Part shown: piece after piece, positions 18,616 to 28,228 of the stretch
Layout: each line of letters begins with the position of its first letter
Position numbering within the stretch: the first letter of the stretch is position 1
Assembly: GCA_023459055.1 (NCBI GenBank)
Contig: JAEWVR010000019.1
Coordinates: forward strand, 1 to 64,000
Source of the DNA: Fibrobacterota bacterium
Lineage (GTDB): Bacteria > Fibrobacterota > Chitinivibrionia > Chitinivibrionales > Chitinispirillaceae
Direction of reading: 5' to 3'
DNA length: 64,000 nt
The notes under the pieces: generated by a model
The model's database searches: none
Told to the model about the DNA's origin: nothing
What the model saw: the letters and a program-made list of their open reading frames with translations, nothing else
Position numbers and translations under genes: made by a program

Positions 18616-18644
18616 AGGTACACAATTTAAATGACGGAGGTTTT

Positions 18645-18977
18645 ATGAAACCGGAGACCAAAGCAGTACATAAGGAAAATGGAGTGGATGATTCTCATAT
18701 ATGCAAACTGGAAACAAATGGGGATCTCAGCGGCCACAGGGTTCGCAGGCTTGAGGAGGAATTTGCCGAAGCAATTACCGCCATGACCTTTAAAAAAGTG
18801 CTGCTTGATATATCATCGGCACATAATATCGACTCTCCGGGAATTGCATTATGTGTCGGACTTTATAAAGAGTGTAAAATGAAAAAAATGGAATTCGAAA
18901 TTATTGTCAATGATGATCTTCGTCGCATTTTTTCTCTTGTCAATTTAGACAAAATATTACCTATTAAGGAGTCTTGA
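18645..18977 (+). CDS. STAS-domain protein (anti-anti-sigma-like)
   Basis: This 110-residue protein has a single STAS fold: a KLETNGDLSG strand near the start, a central helix, the strand KKVLLDISSAHNIDSPG and a C-terminal helix. Ser64 in DSPGI is at the position phosphorylated by anti-sigma kinases in SpoIIAA-type proteins. GGAGG lies 6 nt before the ATG. It is the first gene of the chemosensory operon, with 1 nt between its stop and the cheA start. This suggests it modulates or is read by the Che system rather than a sigma factor; no partner kinase is nearby. Confidence 0.8.
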   Translation: MKPETKAVHKENGVDDSHICKLETNGDLSGHRVRRLEEEFAEAITAMTFKKVLLDISSAHNIDSPGIALCVGLYKECKMKKMEFEIIVNDDLRRIFSLVNLDKILPIKES

Positions 18978-18978
18978 T

Positions 18979-21816
18979 ATGCAGGAAAAAGACATGATAG
19001 GTGATCTTATTCAGGAATCAAAAGAACATCTTCAGGAAATTGAGCCCGTTCTGCTCGAGCTTGAACGCCAGGGTGATGCGCTTCCGACAGAAATGATAAA
19101 TCAGATTTTCAGGGCAATTCACAGTATTAAAGGAGGATTTGGTTTTTTTGGTTATAAAGGTGTAACAACCCTCTCACATTCGATGGAACACCTGCTATCC
19201 CTTATCAGGGATCGAAAACTGACAATTTCAAATGAGCTGATTGATGCGCTTTTCAGAGGAATTGACAAATTAAAAGTACTTTTCGATGATTTCGAGAATT
19301 CAGACTCAATCCCTATTGACAACGAGATTAAAGCACTGGATCCGTTCATGGGTGAAAGTTCCACAGAATCGCAGGACACATCATCAACTGTCAGGATTGA
19401 CACGCTATCAGAAATTGAAAAATTCCATGAAAACATTCCTGAAGAGCAGATAAATGATGCAATAAAAAACGGTAAAACCATTTACCGTATACTTCTCAGT
19501 TCGAAAAATGATCTTGACTATAAAAACATTACCATTTCAGCATTGTTTGACATTTGGGAGCGTCTTGGTAAAATTCTGGACTTTGCAATGGATCTGGATT
19601 GTATCAAAGGGCTTCAGGGCAGCTCAGACACCGATATGCATTATTCTGTTATTTACGCTACAGTTCTTGAACCGGATCTTCTCCTTATGGGCTTGAATGT
19701 GACACCATCACAGGTGCGGATCATTGATATGGACCAGTTGAATGCAGCAGCAGCACGTTCGGCACCATCAGAATCATCAGCTTCATCCACTGCAACGGTC
19801 TCTTTGACTGATGCAGCACAGTCTGTGGTAAGTGCATCAATGCAACCGGCTGAGGAATCATTGCGTGTCAAGGTTAATGTTCTTAACAGTCTCATGAATC
19901 TTGCCGGAGAATTAGTACTGAGCCGTAACCAGCTCATTCAGCAGTATAACAGAAAATTAACAGATGCCGTTGATATCAACAGACTTTTTGGAGAGTTTTC
20001 GCACACAATTGAAACTTCGCTAAAAAACATTAAGGATAATATTCATCGTGAGCCATCAGTACTTGAACATATTATTTCAACAGAAGTTGACAACCTGAGG
20101 AACGGGTATATAAAATCCCTGACTTTTCAGCTTAAAGAACTTCAGGGTGCAAATGCAACACTTCAATCGATTGACTCGGTAACAAGTCAGCTGCAGGAAA
20201 ATATCATGCAGACGCGTTTACAGCCGGTTTCGGTTGTCTTTAATAAATTTCCACGGGTCATTCGGGATTTGTCACGTAAACTTGAAAAATCTATTGAGCT
20301 CAACATAATCGGTCAGGATGTGGAACTTGACAAATCAATAGTTGAAATGCTGAGTGATCCTTTAACTCACCTGGTACGAAACAGTGCTGATCATGGAATT
20401 GAATTGCCGGAAGTCAGAAAAAAAGAGGGTAAGAATCCAGTAGGATCCATTTATTTGAGTGCCATTCAGGAGGGTGGAAAAGTTGTTGTCATAATTGAAG
20501 ATGATGGCAAGGGGCTGGATTTTGAGAAGATTAAAGATGTCGCAATCGAGAAGCGGCTTATCACTGAACAGGCAGCTCTTACAATGTCTGCAAAAGAGAT
20601 ACAGCAGCTTATTATGCTTCCTGGTTTTTCGACCGCTGATTCTGTCAGTGATGTCAGTGGACGCGGTGTGGGAATGGATGTTGTCAAGTCGAATGTTGAA
20701 CGCCTTGGAGGTACTATTGAAATCGAGTCCGAAAAGGGTAAAGGTACAAAGATTTCTCTCACATTACCACTGACACTCGCAATTATTCCATCCCTGATTA
20801 TTCAATCCGAAAAACGGACCTTTGCAATTCCTCAGGTCGGTGTTGAGGAACTTGTCAGGATCAGAGCTTTCGAAGTAACAAAGAGAATTGAACGAATACA
20901 GGGAGCTGAGGTAATGCGCCTTCGTGGAAAGCTCCTGCCACTGGTTCGATTAAGTTCACTACTCAATCTTGTACCAACCTTCGTGCACCCCGAAACGAAT
21001 GAAGTGCAACCTGACAAACGTACTCGCCTGTCAGACCGCAGGGGAGCACCTGAAAATGAAGCTGTCAGCAATGAAGTACCTGATCGCCGGGATAGTAACG
21101 GTGACAGACGGGCCAATATAGCAAATGCAGTAAAAATCGTTGTTGTAAAATCGGGACTTAATCATTTCGGCCTGATTGTTGATTCTGTATTTGACAATGA
21201 GGAAATTGTTGTCAAACCGTTGCCCGAATATTTTAAGGCAACACAGGTCTATGCAGGAGCCACAATACTTGGAGATGGGAAAGTGGCAATGATCCTTGAT
21301 CCGGGCGGAATTGCACAACGGGCTAATCTGCGATTCTCTGATCTTGACAAAGAGCAGATCAGGGAACAGGAAATACATGCCCGGAAAACATCAGAGCAAA
21401 CATCAGAGATCCTTCTTTTTGATAACGGTTCTACTGAACGTTTCGGTATGGCACTCAATTCTGTGGCACGAATAGAAAAAGTTGACACATCAGAGATTGA
21501 GATTGTCGGTTCAAAAGAATTCCTCAAACGGGAAGGCAAGAGTTTACCTATTGTCCGTATACAGGACTACCTGCCTGTGTCCTCACCACAAAAAAGCAGT
21601 AGTGAATTTTTTATTATTCTCCCCAAGAACACTGAGCATAAGGTCGGGATTGTTGCGCAAACTGTTTTTGATGTTGTAAACACTCAATTAACACTTGACG
21701 CATCAAATATAAAGGGCATCGGTGTGATGGGATCAACCATTATCAATAACCGGCTTACAATTTTACTTGACCTGAACTCACTATTGAGTGCGGTTGAACA
21801 GCGGATGGGAGACTAG
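18979..21816 (+). CDS. cheA: Chemotaxis histidine kinase CheA with two CheW-like domains
   Basis: This 945-residue cytoplasmic kinase phosphorylates CheY and CheB. The Hpt domain has the phospho-acceptor His48 in AIHSIKGGFGFFG. A linker follows, then the dimerisation helices (about 290-400, LMNLAGELVLSRNQL). The HATPase domain has an N-box LVRNSADHGIE near 465, EDDGKGLD and GRGVGMDVV. A CheW-like domain spans about 600-780, interrupted by a charged DRRG/DRRD-rich insert (about 680-710). A second, more divergent CheW-like domain (about 810-940) gives the protein its unusual length. No P2 CheY-binding domain is obvious. The stop is 2 nt before cheW. Confidence 0.95.
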   Translation: MQEKDMIGDLIQESKEHLQEIEPVLLELERQGDALPTEMINQIFRAIHSIKGGFGFFGYKGVTTLSHSMEHLLSLIRDRKLTISNELIDALFRGIDKLKVLFDDFENSDSIPIDNEIKALDPFMGESSTESQDTSSTVRIDTLSEIEKFHENIPEEQINDAIKNGKTIYRILLSSKNDLDYKNITISALFDIWERLGKILDFAMDLDCIKGLQGSSDTDMHYSVIYATVLEPDLLLMGLNVTPSQVRIIDMDQLNAAAARSAPSESSASSTATVSLTDAAQSVVSASMQPAEESLRVKVNVLNSLMNLAGELVLSRNQLIQQYNRKLTDAVDINRLFGEFSHTIETSLKNIKDNIHREPSVLEHIISTEVDNLRNGYIKSLTFQLKELQGANATLQSIDSVTSQLQENIMQTRLQPVSVVFNKFPRVIRDLSRKLEKSIELNIIGQDVELDKSIVEMLSDPLTHLVRNSADHGIELPEVRKKEGKNPVGSIYLSAIQEGGKVVVIIEDDGKGLDFEKIKDVAIEKRLITEQAALTMSAKEIQQLIMLPGFSTADSVSDVSGRGVGMDVVKSNVERLGGTIEIESEKGKGTKISLTLPLTLAIIPSLIIQSEKRTFAIPQVGVEELVRIRAFEVTKRIERIQGAEVMRLRGKLLPLVRLSSLLNLVPTFVHPETNEVQPDKRTRLSDRRGAPENEAVSNEVPDRRDSNGDRRANIANAVKIVVVKSGLNHFGLIVDSVFDNEEIVVKPLPEYFKATQVYAGATILGDGKVAMILDPGGIAQRANLRFSDLDKEQIREQEIHARKTSEQTSEILLFDNGSTERFGMALNSVARIEKVDTSEIEIVGSKEFLKREGKSLPIVRIQDYLPVSSPQKSSSEFFIILPKNTEHKVGIVAQTVFDVVNTQLTLDASNIKGIGVMGSTIINNRLTILLDLNSLLSAVEQRMGD

Positions 21817-21818
21817 TC

Positions 21819-22322
21819 ATGAATAAACCCTTTATTTCAGTCACAATAGATCAATATACCTTTGGCATTGATGTCAGCCTTGTTCGGGAAGTAAACCGCT
21901 ATATTGACATTTCTCCAGTTGCTCTTGCTCCTGATTTCACAATCGGATTAATGAACCTAAGAGGACAGATTATTACTATCATTGATCCCGGAGTACGTCT
22001 TGGATGTGGCCGGCGTAATCTATCACATCAATCACGATGTGTTGTACTAAAAGCTGCATCAGAATTACAGCGCTCAACAAATTCAATTTCCCTGAACGAG
22101 ATAATAGGTTTACTTGTTGATTCTGTTGGTGATATTGTTATTGTTGACGAAGATGCAATTGAACGTCTTCCCCCCAACCTGACTGATATTGACAATGACT
22201 ATATATCAGGTGTTGTCAAGCTTGAGGAACATCTACTTCTTATTCTGGCAATTGATGCATTATTGAGGAATGACAACAGAAAAACAACCGCATACTCTGA
22301 CATGTCAACATCAGCAGTATAA
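21819..22322 (+). CDS. cheW: Chemotaxis coupling protein CheW
   Basis: The 167-residue adaptor links CheA to receptors. It shows the two-barrel CheW pattern with FGIDVSLVREV, the GLMNLRGQIITIIDP core and GLLVDSVGDIV. It is slightly longer than a minimal CheW because of an insert around residues 64-90. It is tightly linked to cheA (2 nt). No chemoreceptor gene is present in the window, so the receptors must be encoded elsewhere. Confidence 0.93.
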   Translation: MNKPFISVTIDQYTFGIDVSLVREVNRYIDISPVALAPDFTIGLMNLRGQIITIIDPGVRLGCGRRNLSHQSRCVVLKAASELQRSTNSISLNEIIGLLVDSVGDIVIVDEDAIERLPPNLTDIDNDYISGVVKLEEHLLLILAIDALLRNDNRKTTAYSDMSTSAV

Positions 22323-22364
22323 TGTAACGAAACGATTCGTTCACCGGAGCATTGGACAATAGCT

Positions 22365-23447
22365 ATGCCAATAAGAACATTAGTAGTGGATGACACGGTA
22401 ACTTACCGCAAGATTGCTTCTGAAATTGTTTCATCCTTGAGTGAAACTGAACTTGTCGGCACAGCACCAAACGGCGTAATTGCACTGAAAAAACTTGCAC
22501 AATTCAAAACAGATCTTGTATTCCTTGATGTTCATATGCCTGAAATGAATGGTGTCGAAACGTTAAAACGTATTCGTTCCGAATTTCCGGATGTCACGGT
22601 GGTAATGATGAGCGGAATCAGTTCACGTAATACCAGTGATACTATTGAAGCACTGCAATCCGGAGCAATTGACTTTATACGAAAACCTGATAGCAACGAT
22701 TTCCAGGCAAATAATTTACAACTTAAGAATGACATCCTGTCTGTTATTAAAATGATGGGACTTAAAAAAGGGTCCATGCATTTAAGAGTACCCCGGCCGT
22801 CAATAATTAACCAGCCTCAGACAGCACCCGCAACAACGGTGCGAAAAATGTCAGCGTTTCGAAACATATCATTTGAAGTTTGTGTTATTGGTGTATCAAC
22901 AGGGGGGCCTGAAGCTCTTAACAAATTAATACCGGCAATTCCTGCCGATTTCCCCCTTCCGATACTAATTGTCCAGCATATGCCTCCTCACTTTACACGT
23001 TCACTTGCGGAGAGCCTGAACAAAAAATCGAAATTACATGTAATTGAAGCCCCGGAAAATGAAATAATTAAACGTGGTACTGTCTATATAGCTCCCGGCG
23101 GCAAACACATGATCGTTCGCAGTAACGGTAATTCATTTGTCATTGGACATAGTGATTCTCCACCTGAAAACAGCTGTAAGCCATCCGTTGATGTACTCTT
23201 TCGCTCGGTTGCTACATATTATACCGGCGGTGTCCTTGCACTTGTTCTTACCGGAATGGGAAATGACGGCTGTAGTGGAGTTCGAATGTTAAAACGTCAG
23301 AAATGTTATTGTATTACACAGCTGGAGAGCTCCTGTGTTGTCTACGGGATGCCCAGAGCTGTTGATGAAGCAGCGTTGTCTGACCAATCGTTACCTATCG
23401 AGTCAATTGCTCAGGAGATGGTTACCTTAACATCACGAATGATGTAA
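22365..23447 (+). CDS. cheB: Chemotaxis methylesterase/deamidase CheB
   Basis: The 360-residue enzyme removes receptor methyl groups when phosphorylated. The receiver domain (1-125) has Asp9/Asp10, the phospho-acceptor Asp55 in FLDVHMPE, and Lys107 in RKP. The C-terminal esterase domain has the catalytic triad Ser178 (GVSTGG), His205 (VQHMPP) and Asp301 (GMGNDG). Length and domain order are standard. It is separated from cheW by 42 nt and from cheR by 33 nt within the same operon. Confidence 0.96.
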   Translation: MPIRTLVVDDTVTYRKIASEIVSSLSETELVGTAPNGVIALKKLAQFKTDLVFLDVHMPEMNGVETLKRIRSEFPDVTVVMMSGISSRNTSDTIEALQSGAIDFIRKPDSNDFQANNLQLKNDILSVIKMMGLKKGSMHLRVPRPSIINQPQTAPATTVRKMSAFRNISFEVCVIGVSTGGPEALNKLIPAIPADFPLPILIVQHMPPHFTRSLAESLNKKSKLHVIEAPENEIIKRGTVYIAPGGKHMIVRSNGNSFVIGHSDSPPENSCKPSVDVLFRSVATYYTGGVLALVLTGMGNDGCSGVRMLKRQKCYCITQLESSCVVYGMPRAVDEAALSDQSLPIESIAQEMVTLTSRMM

Positions 23448-23480
23448 CTGCTCAATTATTTAGTAAAGGATACGTGCAGC

Positions 23481-24317
23481 ATGGCAAAACTTGATATGAA
23501 TGAATTCAAAATGCTGCGTGATTTCATTGAACTTCACTGTGGAATACATCTTGATGAGAGTAAGACATATCTCATCGAAACCCGCCTTACAACACTTATG
23601 GCCGAACAGGGATGCACTACCTACAGTGATTTCTACTTCAAGGCAAAAAATGATACAACAAATGTATTACGGGAAAAAATTATTGACGCAATGACAACGA
23701 ATGAAACACTATGGTTCAGAGATGCCACCCCATTCAATGCATTTCAGAAACATTTTCTTCCCCATTTCGCAAAAGAGATTGCATCCGGGAAAAAATCCAG
23801 AATCAGGATCTGGTCTGCAGCGAGTTCGACGGGTCAGGAGATTTACTCTATCGCAATGCTCATTCTGGATTATTGCAGATTGCAGACATCACTTCGTCCG
23901 GAACATTTTGAGCTGCTTGCAACAGACATATCTCCAACAGTACTGTTCCTTGCAAAAGCCGGGCGCTATGACACACATGTCATTTCCCGTGGACTCCCGG
24001 AAGAAATGAAAAAGAAATATTTCAAAACCGATGGAAAAATCTGGGTTATCGACGATAGCGTGAAAAAAATGGTGAACTTTAAAAAACTGAATCTTCAGGA
24101 AGACTTTTCGTTTGTGGGCAAGATGGATCTCATCTTCTGTCGTAATGTATTAATTTACTTTTCAGAAGAACTTAAAAAGAATCTTCTTCACAGATTCGGA
24201 AATCTTCTCAAACCCGGAGGATATCTGATAGTTGGATCAGCAGAATCTATCTCCAATTACAGTACAGAGTATTCACTCCATACATTTGAAAAAGCGATGT
24301 ATTATCAAATCAAGTAA
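23481..24317 (+). CDS. cheR: Chemotaxis methyltransferase CheR
   Basis: The 278-residue SAM-dependent enzyme methylates receptor glutamates. The helical N-terminal domain is followed by the Rossmann domain with the TNETLWFRD segment, the SAM-binding IWSAASSTGQE motif, and the DLIFCRNVLIYF and LKPGGYLIVGSAE motifs. It lacks the C-terminal pentapeptide-binding TPR extension seen in some relatives. It lies between cheB and cheY, consistent with an adaptation module. Confidence 0.95.
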   Translation: MAKLDMNEFKMLRDFIELHCGIHLDESKTYLIETRLTTLMAEQGCTTYSDFYFKAKNDTTNVLREKIIDAMTTNETLWFRDATPFNAFQKHFLPHFAKEIASGKKSRIRIWSAASSTGQEIYSIAMLILDYCRLQTSLRPEHFELLATDISPTVLFLAKAGRYDTHVISRGLPEEMKKKYFKTDGKIWVIDDSVKKMVNFKKLNLQEDFSFVGKMDLIFCRNVLIYFSEELKKNLLHRFGNLLKPGGYLIVGSAESISNYSTEYSLHTFEKAMYYQIK

Positions 24318-24328
24318 GAGGTGCGTTT

Positions 24329-24700
24329 ATGAAAATTCTTACCGTTGACGATTCTATTGCTGTCAGGGAGATCATAAAAAATGCCCTTGATGTGCTCGGT
24401 TATGAATCTGTTGAAGCTGAAAACGGCGTTGCAGCACTTAGAAAGTTACACGAAAATTCGGGTGAAATACTCCTGATTTTGCTTGACTGGAATATGCCTG
24501 AGATGGATGGCATTACGTTTCTTCGTACTATTAAACAGGATCCTGATTTTAGGAACATTCCAGTAACTATGGTTACATCGGAAAACGAAAAAGGTAAGAT
24601 TATTAATGCAATCAGTGAAGGTGCAAAAAATTACATCATCAAACCATTTACACAAGAAGAATTGATCAAAAAGATTCTCGAAAGCCTTGGAATCGCATGA
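24329..24700 (+). CDS. cheY: Single-domain response regulator CheY
   Basis: The 123-residue receiver has Asp7/Asp8, phospho-acceptor Asp53 in LLDWNMPEMDG, the switch Thr in VTSEN, and Lys in IIKPFT. AAGAGGTG precedes the ATG. It is the last gene of the operon, and its TGA directly abuts the stop codon of the convergent folC gene (24700/24701) with no intergenic base. Whether it drives a flagellar motor or another output cannot be read here; no motility gene is present. Confidence 0.92.
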   Translation: MKILTVDDSIAVREIIKNALDVLGYESVEAENGVAALRKLHENSGEILLILLDWNMPEMDGITFLRTIKQDPDFRNIPVTMVTSENEKGKIINAISEGAKNYIIKPFTQEELIKKILESLGIA

Positions 24701-25966
24701 TCATCTTGATTCAAATGGCTTAATTCCTGCAGCACTATAGGCCTCTCCTACAGTGTAAAACGATCCTGTAATACAAACAATAGACTCCTGACGTTCACAG
24801 GCAGCGTTAAATGCATTTCGAACGGTATCAACCACACTACACATGCCCCTATACAATTCGGGTACTGCACCCAGTAAATCAAGTGATTCTGCAGCACGAC
24901 CGGTATTCGGTTTTGTAAATATTATATGAGCAGCACAAGGTAATAACTGAGCAATGATTCCGGAATAATCCTTGTCTTTCATAACCCCGATAATAAAAAC
25001 AACCGGTATATCAGCAAATCTTCTTTTTAATGTATCCACAACTACCGATGCAGCATCAGGATTATGCCCGACATCAAAAACGAGTTGTTTTCCCTTAAAA
25101 CCAACTACATGAAACCGCCCGGGAATAAACGTACATTGTAAACCTCTCAGTACCGTTTCATAATCAGTAAATCCGGCACGTTCTAATGCATTAAGTGCTG
25201 TGACCGCATTTTTTACCTGATGAAGGCCGCACAAAGGAATCAGATATTGTCTATTATTCCAGTTAATAATGGTACCCTCAGCAGTTTCGCGCACAATCTG
25301 AGCATCATCAGGAGAGCATACGGTAATCGCAGAATGCATTTCACTACAGATACGCGTTGCAAGTGTATTAATCGCATGATCCCTGTTCTTTGCAAACACA
25401 AGGGGTATTCCTTTTTTGGCAATACCAAGTTTTTCATGGGCTATTGCTATCAATGTTGACCCAAGATAATCCGTATGATCCATTGCAATACCAGTTATGA
25501 CCGATACCTGTGGACTGATAATATTTGTTGCATCAAGACGTCCGCCCAGCCCCGTTTCGAAAATTGCCCATTCGACATTATTGCGTTTAAACAATTCAAA
25601 CGCCATCAATGTAGCAGCTTCAAAGAAACTTAGTTCCAGTTTGTCAATAATCGCACATTGATCGTTATAGACACTTAACCAGTCATTTTCTGTAATGGGT
25701 TTTCCATTAATGATAAACCGCTCTTCAAAGTCAATTATATGGGGTGATGTATACAAGCCGGTTCTGAATCCCGTTGTCCGGACAACTGATTCAATATAGG
25801 AACATACCGATCCTTTGCCATTTGTTCCGGCAATATGAAAGGATTTATAGGCATTTTGAGGATTACCGCAAAGTATAGCTGCTTTTCTTATTCTATCAAC
25901 ATCGTATTTAATGCCGCGGGTATTGAGTGAAAACAGGTGTTCCTTAATGTTATTCGCAGTCTGCAT
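24701..25966 (-). CDS. folC: Folylpolyglutamate / dihydrofolate synthase
   Basis: This 421-residue Mur-ligase-type enzyme adds glutamate to folates and may form dihydrofolate. The ATP-binding loop AGTNGKGSVCSY lies near residue 45, followed by ETGLGGRLDATN and the DHTDYLG segment of the central domain, and FDVGHNPDAA of the C-terminal ligase domain. Its length is typical. It is the last gene of a minus-strand run with a MarC-family gene and an inositol-phosphatase gene (3 nt after the MarC gene) and is convergent with cheY without a gap. Confidence 0.95.
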   Translation of the reverse strand: MQTANNIKEHLFSLNTRGIKYDVDRIRKAAILCGNPQNAYKSFHIAGTNGKGSVCSYIESVVRTTGFRTGLYTSPHIIDFEERFIINGKPITENDWLSVYNDQCAIIDKLELSFFEAATLMAFELFKRNNVEWAIFETGLGGRLDATNIISPQVSVITGIAMDHTDYLGSTLIAIAHEKLGIAKKGIPLVFAKNRDHAINTLATRICSEMHSAITVCSPDDAQIVRETAEGTIINWNNRQYLIPLCGLHQVKNAVTALNALERAGFTDYETVLRGLQCTFIPGRFHVVGFKGKQLVFDVGHNPDAASVVVDTLKRRFADIPVVFIIGVMKDKDYSGIIAQLLPCAAHIIFTKPNTGRAAESLDLLGAVPELYRGMCSVVDTVRNAFNAACERQESIVCITGSFYTVGEAYSAAGIKPFESR

Positions 25967-25969
25967 CTG

Positions 25970-26557
25970 TCAAATCCCTATCAATTGACTTAATCCCTTT
26001 CTTACCATCATGACACCAATTGCGGCAAGAAAAAGACTGGCAATTTTTGAGACGATTTTAGTACCCGACGCACCCAGCAGTTTCATGATATAGCTGGACA
26101 TCAGGAAAATAAGACCTGCAATTAAGATATTAAGTGTCACAGCAATCCCTGTATATAAGAATCCCTCCTGACGTACCAGAAGCATTACTGTTGTCAGGAC
26201 TGCCGGCCCTACAATCAATGGAACACCAATCGGTACCGATCCAAGTGCCTCAGCAGAAACCCTTTTGTGCGATTTACTAAACATTAGAATATCACCAACT
26301 GCGATCATGAACAGAATAATACCTCCTGCAATCATGAAATCCTCAACGGTGATTCCAAGCATCTTTAAGATAGCATCCCCGACAAAAAGAAATAGTATTC
26401 CGACAAAAAGCGCAGTTATCACTGATGATACAATTACTTTAACCCTGTTTTTTTGATCAAGTTCCTCAGTCAGCGACATAAAAATCGGTAAAGTTCCGAT
26501 TGCGTCTACTGCAATAAACAGTGGTACAAAACATAACCAGAATGCCTTAAAATCCAA
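25970..26557 (-). CDS. MarC/YhgN-family membrane protein
   Basis: The 195-residue inner-membrane protein has six predicted hydrophobic segments, starting with WLCFVPLFIAVDAIGTLPIF, and the family motif VPIGVPLIVGPAVLTTVMLL in the second half. The function of MarC proteins is not established. The start codon is TTG with a well-placed AGGAG 6 nt upstream. It overlaps the end of the upstream inositol-phosphatase gene by 11 nt, so translation is probably coupled. Confidence 0.9.
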   Translation of the reverse strand: MDFKAFWLCFVPLFIAVDAIGTLPIFMSLTEELDQKNRVKVIVSSVITALFVGILFLFVGDAILKMLGITVEDFMIAGGIILFMIAVGDILMFSKSHKRVSAEALGSVPIGVPLIVGPAVLTTVMLLVRQEGFLYTGIAVTLNILIAGLIFLMSSYIMKLLGASGTKIVSKIASLFLAAIGVMMVRKGLSQLIGI

Positions 26558-27344
26558 TGTAAGCTCCTGATGTTTTTTCTATTTCGTTAAGCATTTTTAA
26601 AATATGATTGTTCAGTAGTCCATTTGATGCAACATAACTACGGCTTGACGTAGTCAGAGGATATCCCCGAAAGTCGGTAACAAGCCCCCCGGCTTCGGCA
26701 ACAATGGTGATTCCAGCGGCATAATCCCATAAATTATCATCACATTCAATAAGGACATCACCGATTCCCCCGGCAATATACGTAAGGTTAATCACTGATG
26801 CACCAAACATGCGTACATTAAACATTTTAGGCGCAATAACCCTGAAAATCTCGATCTTCTGCTCATCCTTCACCCTGAATCCACTATCAAATAGTAGTGT
26901 TGCATCAGCCAGCATTTTTACATTCGAGACAGTACAGCGGTTACCGTTGCAAAAAGCACCCGATCCCTTTTCAGCTATATACATTTTATTTTCTGCAGGA
27001 AGAAAAATAATACCTGCAATAAATTCAGATCCTTTAATAATACCAAGCGAAACGCCAAAATGTTTGATACCCCGGATAAAATTATGCGTTCCATCAATTG
27101 GATCTATCACCCAGAGATATTCATCGGATTCAATGTTAGAACCAGACTCCTCACCTATAATTCTGTGATGCGGAAACGATGACCGAATATGCGCAGCAAT
27201 AATATTCTCTGCCTTTTTGTCTATCTCTGTTACGAGACTCTGATCAGCCTTTTTTTCTATCGAATACGGTTTACCAAAATTATCAAGAAGCAACGCTCCC
27301 GCTTCACGAACCGCATTTTCCCCGATCTTAACAATACTTTCCAC
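26547..27344 (-). CDS. Inositol monophosphatase family protein
   Basis: This 265-residue magnesium-dependent phosphatase resembles SuhB. Metal-site motifs are EESG (in the RIIGEESG segment), DPIDGTHNF, and WDYAAGITIVAEAGG near the C terminus. The start is taken as GTG at 27344 because AAGGTG lies 5 nt upstream; a longer reading from 27374 would add ten Cys/Lys-rich residues outside the family. It overlaps the MarC-family gene downstream. Inositol phosphate or another sugar phosphate could be the substrate. Confidence 0.92.
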   Translation of the reverse strand: MESIVKIGENAVREAGALLLDNFGKPYSIEKKADQSLVTEIDKKAENIIAAHIRSSFPHHRIIGEESGSNIESDEYLWVIDPIDGTHNFIRGIKHFGVSLGIIKGSEFIAGIIFLPAENKMYIAEKGSGAFCNGNRCTVSNVKMLADATLLFDSGFRVKDEQKIEIFRVIAPKMFNVRMFGASVINLTYIAGGIGDVLIECDDNLWDYAAGITIVAEAGGLVTDFRGYPLTTSSRSYVASNGLLNNHILKMLNEIEKTSGAYIGF

Positions 27345-27377
27345 AATACACCTTGCTTTACATTTACAAAACAAATA

Positions 27378-28082
27378 TTATAAGCACTTCTTTACAAGAC
27401 TCCATTCACCACTCGACTCATGCCGTCTTTCATAGGGATAGAATGTTCCCTTGTACTGCATGCGACTGTTACCCTCAACAAGATACCCCAGATAGTAATA
27501 TTTCAGGCCGATCTGCTTTGCGTAATCAATCTCTTTTAAAATACTGAATATACCCGGGCTTCTGCAAATAAACTCTTCAGTATAAACAAAATAGACACTA
27601 CTGAGACTGTCTGATGATATATCGAGGTAACCGAGTGCAGAAAGTTTATTACCTAGATAATATTTTGAAATCAGTGACGGGCATGATCTGACACAAAAAT
27701 TTGCCTCATACTCCTCAATCGAGATATCCCGTTGGAATCTGAAGCGTGAATGCTCCCTGAACAGTGTAAACATCTCCTCCTGTAACGGATTATCGTCTGA
27801 AAACTTTACCGTGATATCTGAATTTCGTCTGAGAACCCGTGTCTGATTCTTAGAAAGTGAAAATGTATCAACAGGAATGCGGACTGAGATGCACGAAGTA
27901 CAATTCCGGCAAACCGGCCTGAAATAGTAGTAACCAAATTTTCGCCACCCCCCGCACAGAAACAACTCAAGTTCATGAGCATCAAGTTCAGCAGCAAAAA
28001 AAAACTGCATGTTTGATGTCTTCTCCGGCAGATAGGGACATGGTTCCTCCGGACCTATCTGAGGCGTAGTGTACATTACCAT
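27378..28082 (-). CDS. bpt: Aspartate/glutamate leucyltransferase (Bpt/Ate family)
   Basis: The 234-residue aminoacyl-tRNA-protein transferase attaches leucine or arginine to protein N termini and marks them for ClpS/ClpAP degradation. Visible features are the N-terminal CPYLP segment, CGGWRKFGYYYFRPVC followed by CTSC, the SRFRFQRD segment, and the C-terminal LGYLVEGNSRMQYKGTFYP motif. Length matches the bacterial Bpt group. The start is ATG at 28082 with a second ATG two codons later. It is 33 nt upstream of the inositol-phosphatase gene on the same strand. Confidence 0.9.
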   Translation of the reverse strand: MVMYTTPQIGPEEPCPYLPEKTSNMQFFFAAELDAHELELFLCGGWRKFGYYYFRPVCRNCTSCISVRIPVDTFSLSKNQTRVLRRNSDITVKFSDDNPLQEEMFTLFREHSRFRFQRDISIEEYEANFCVRSCPSLISKYYLGNKLSALGYLDISSDSLSSVYFVYTEEFICRSPGIFSILKEIDYAKQIGLKYYYLGYLVEGNSRMQYKGTFYPYERRHESSGEWSLVKKCL

Positions 28083-28228
28083 AACGTACCAGTATTACTC
28101 CTTAAGAAAACGTTGCACAGCAATTATACTATGCACGTTTACGTTACCGGAAATTTGTCAGAGGGACAGTGATATCCAGAGCCGGTGTGCTGCAACACGT
28201 TTTCCCGGGACATCCTGATGTTACACAT

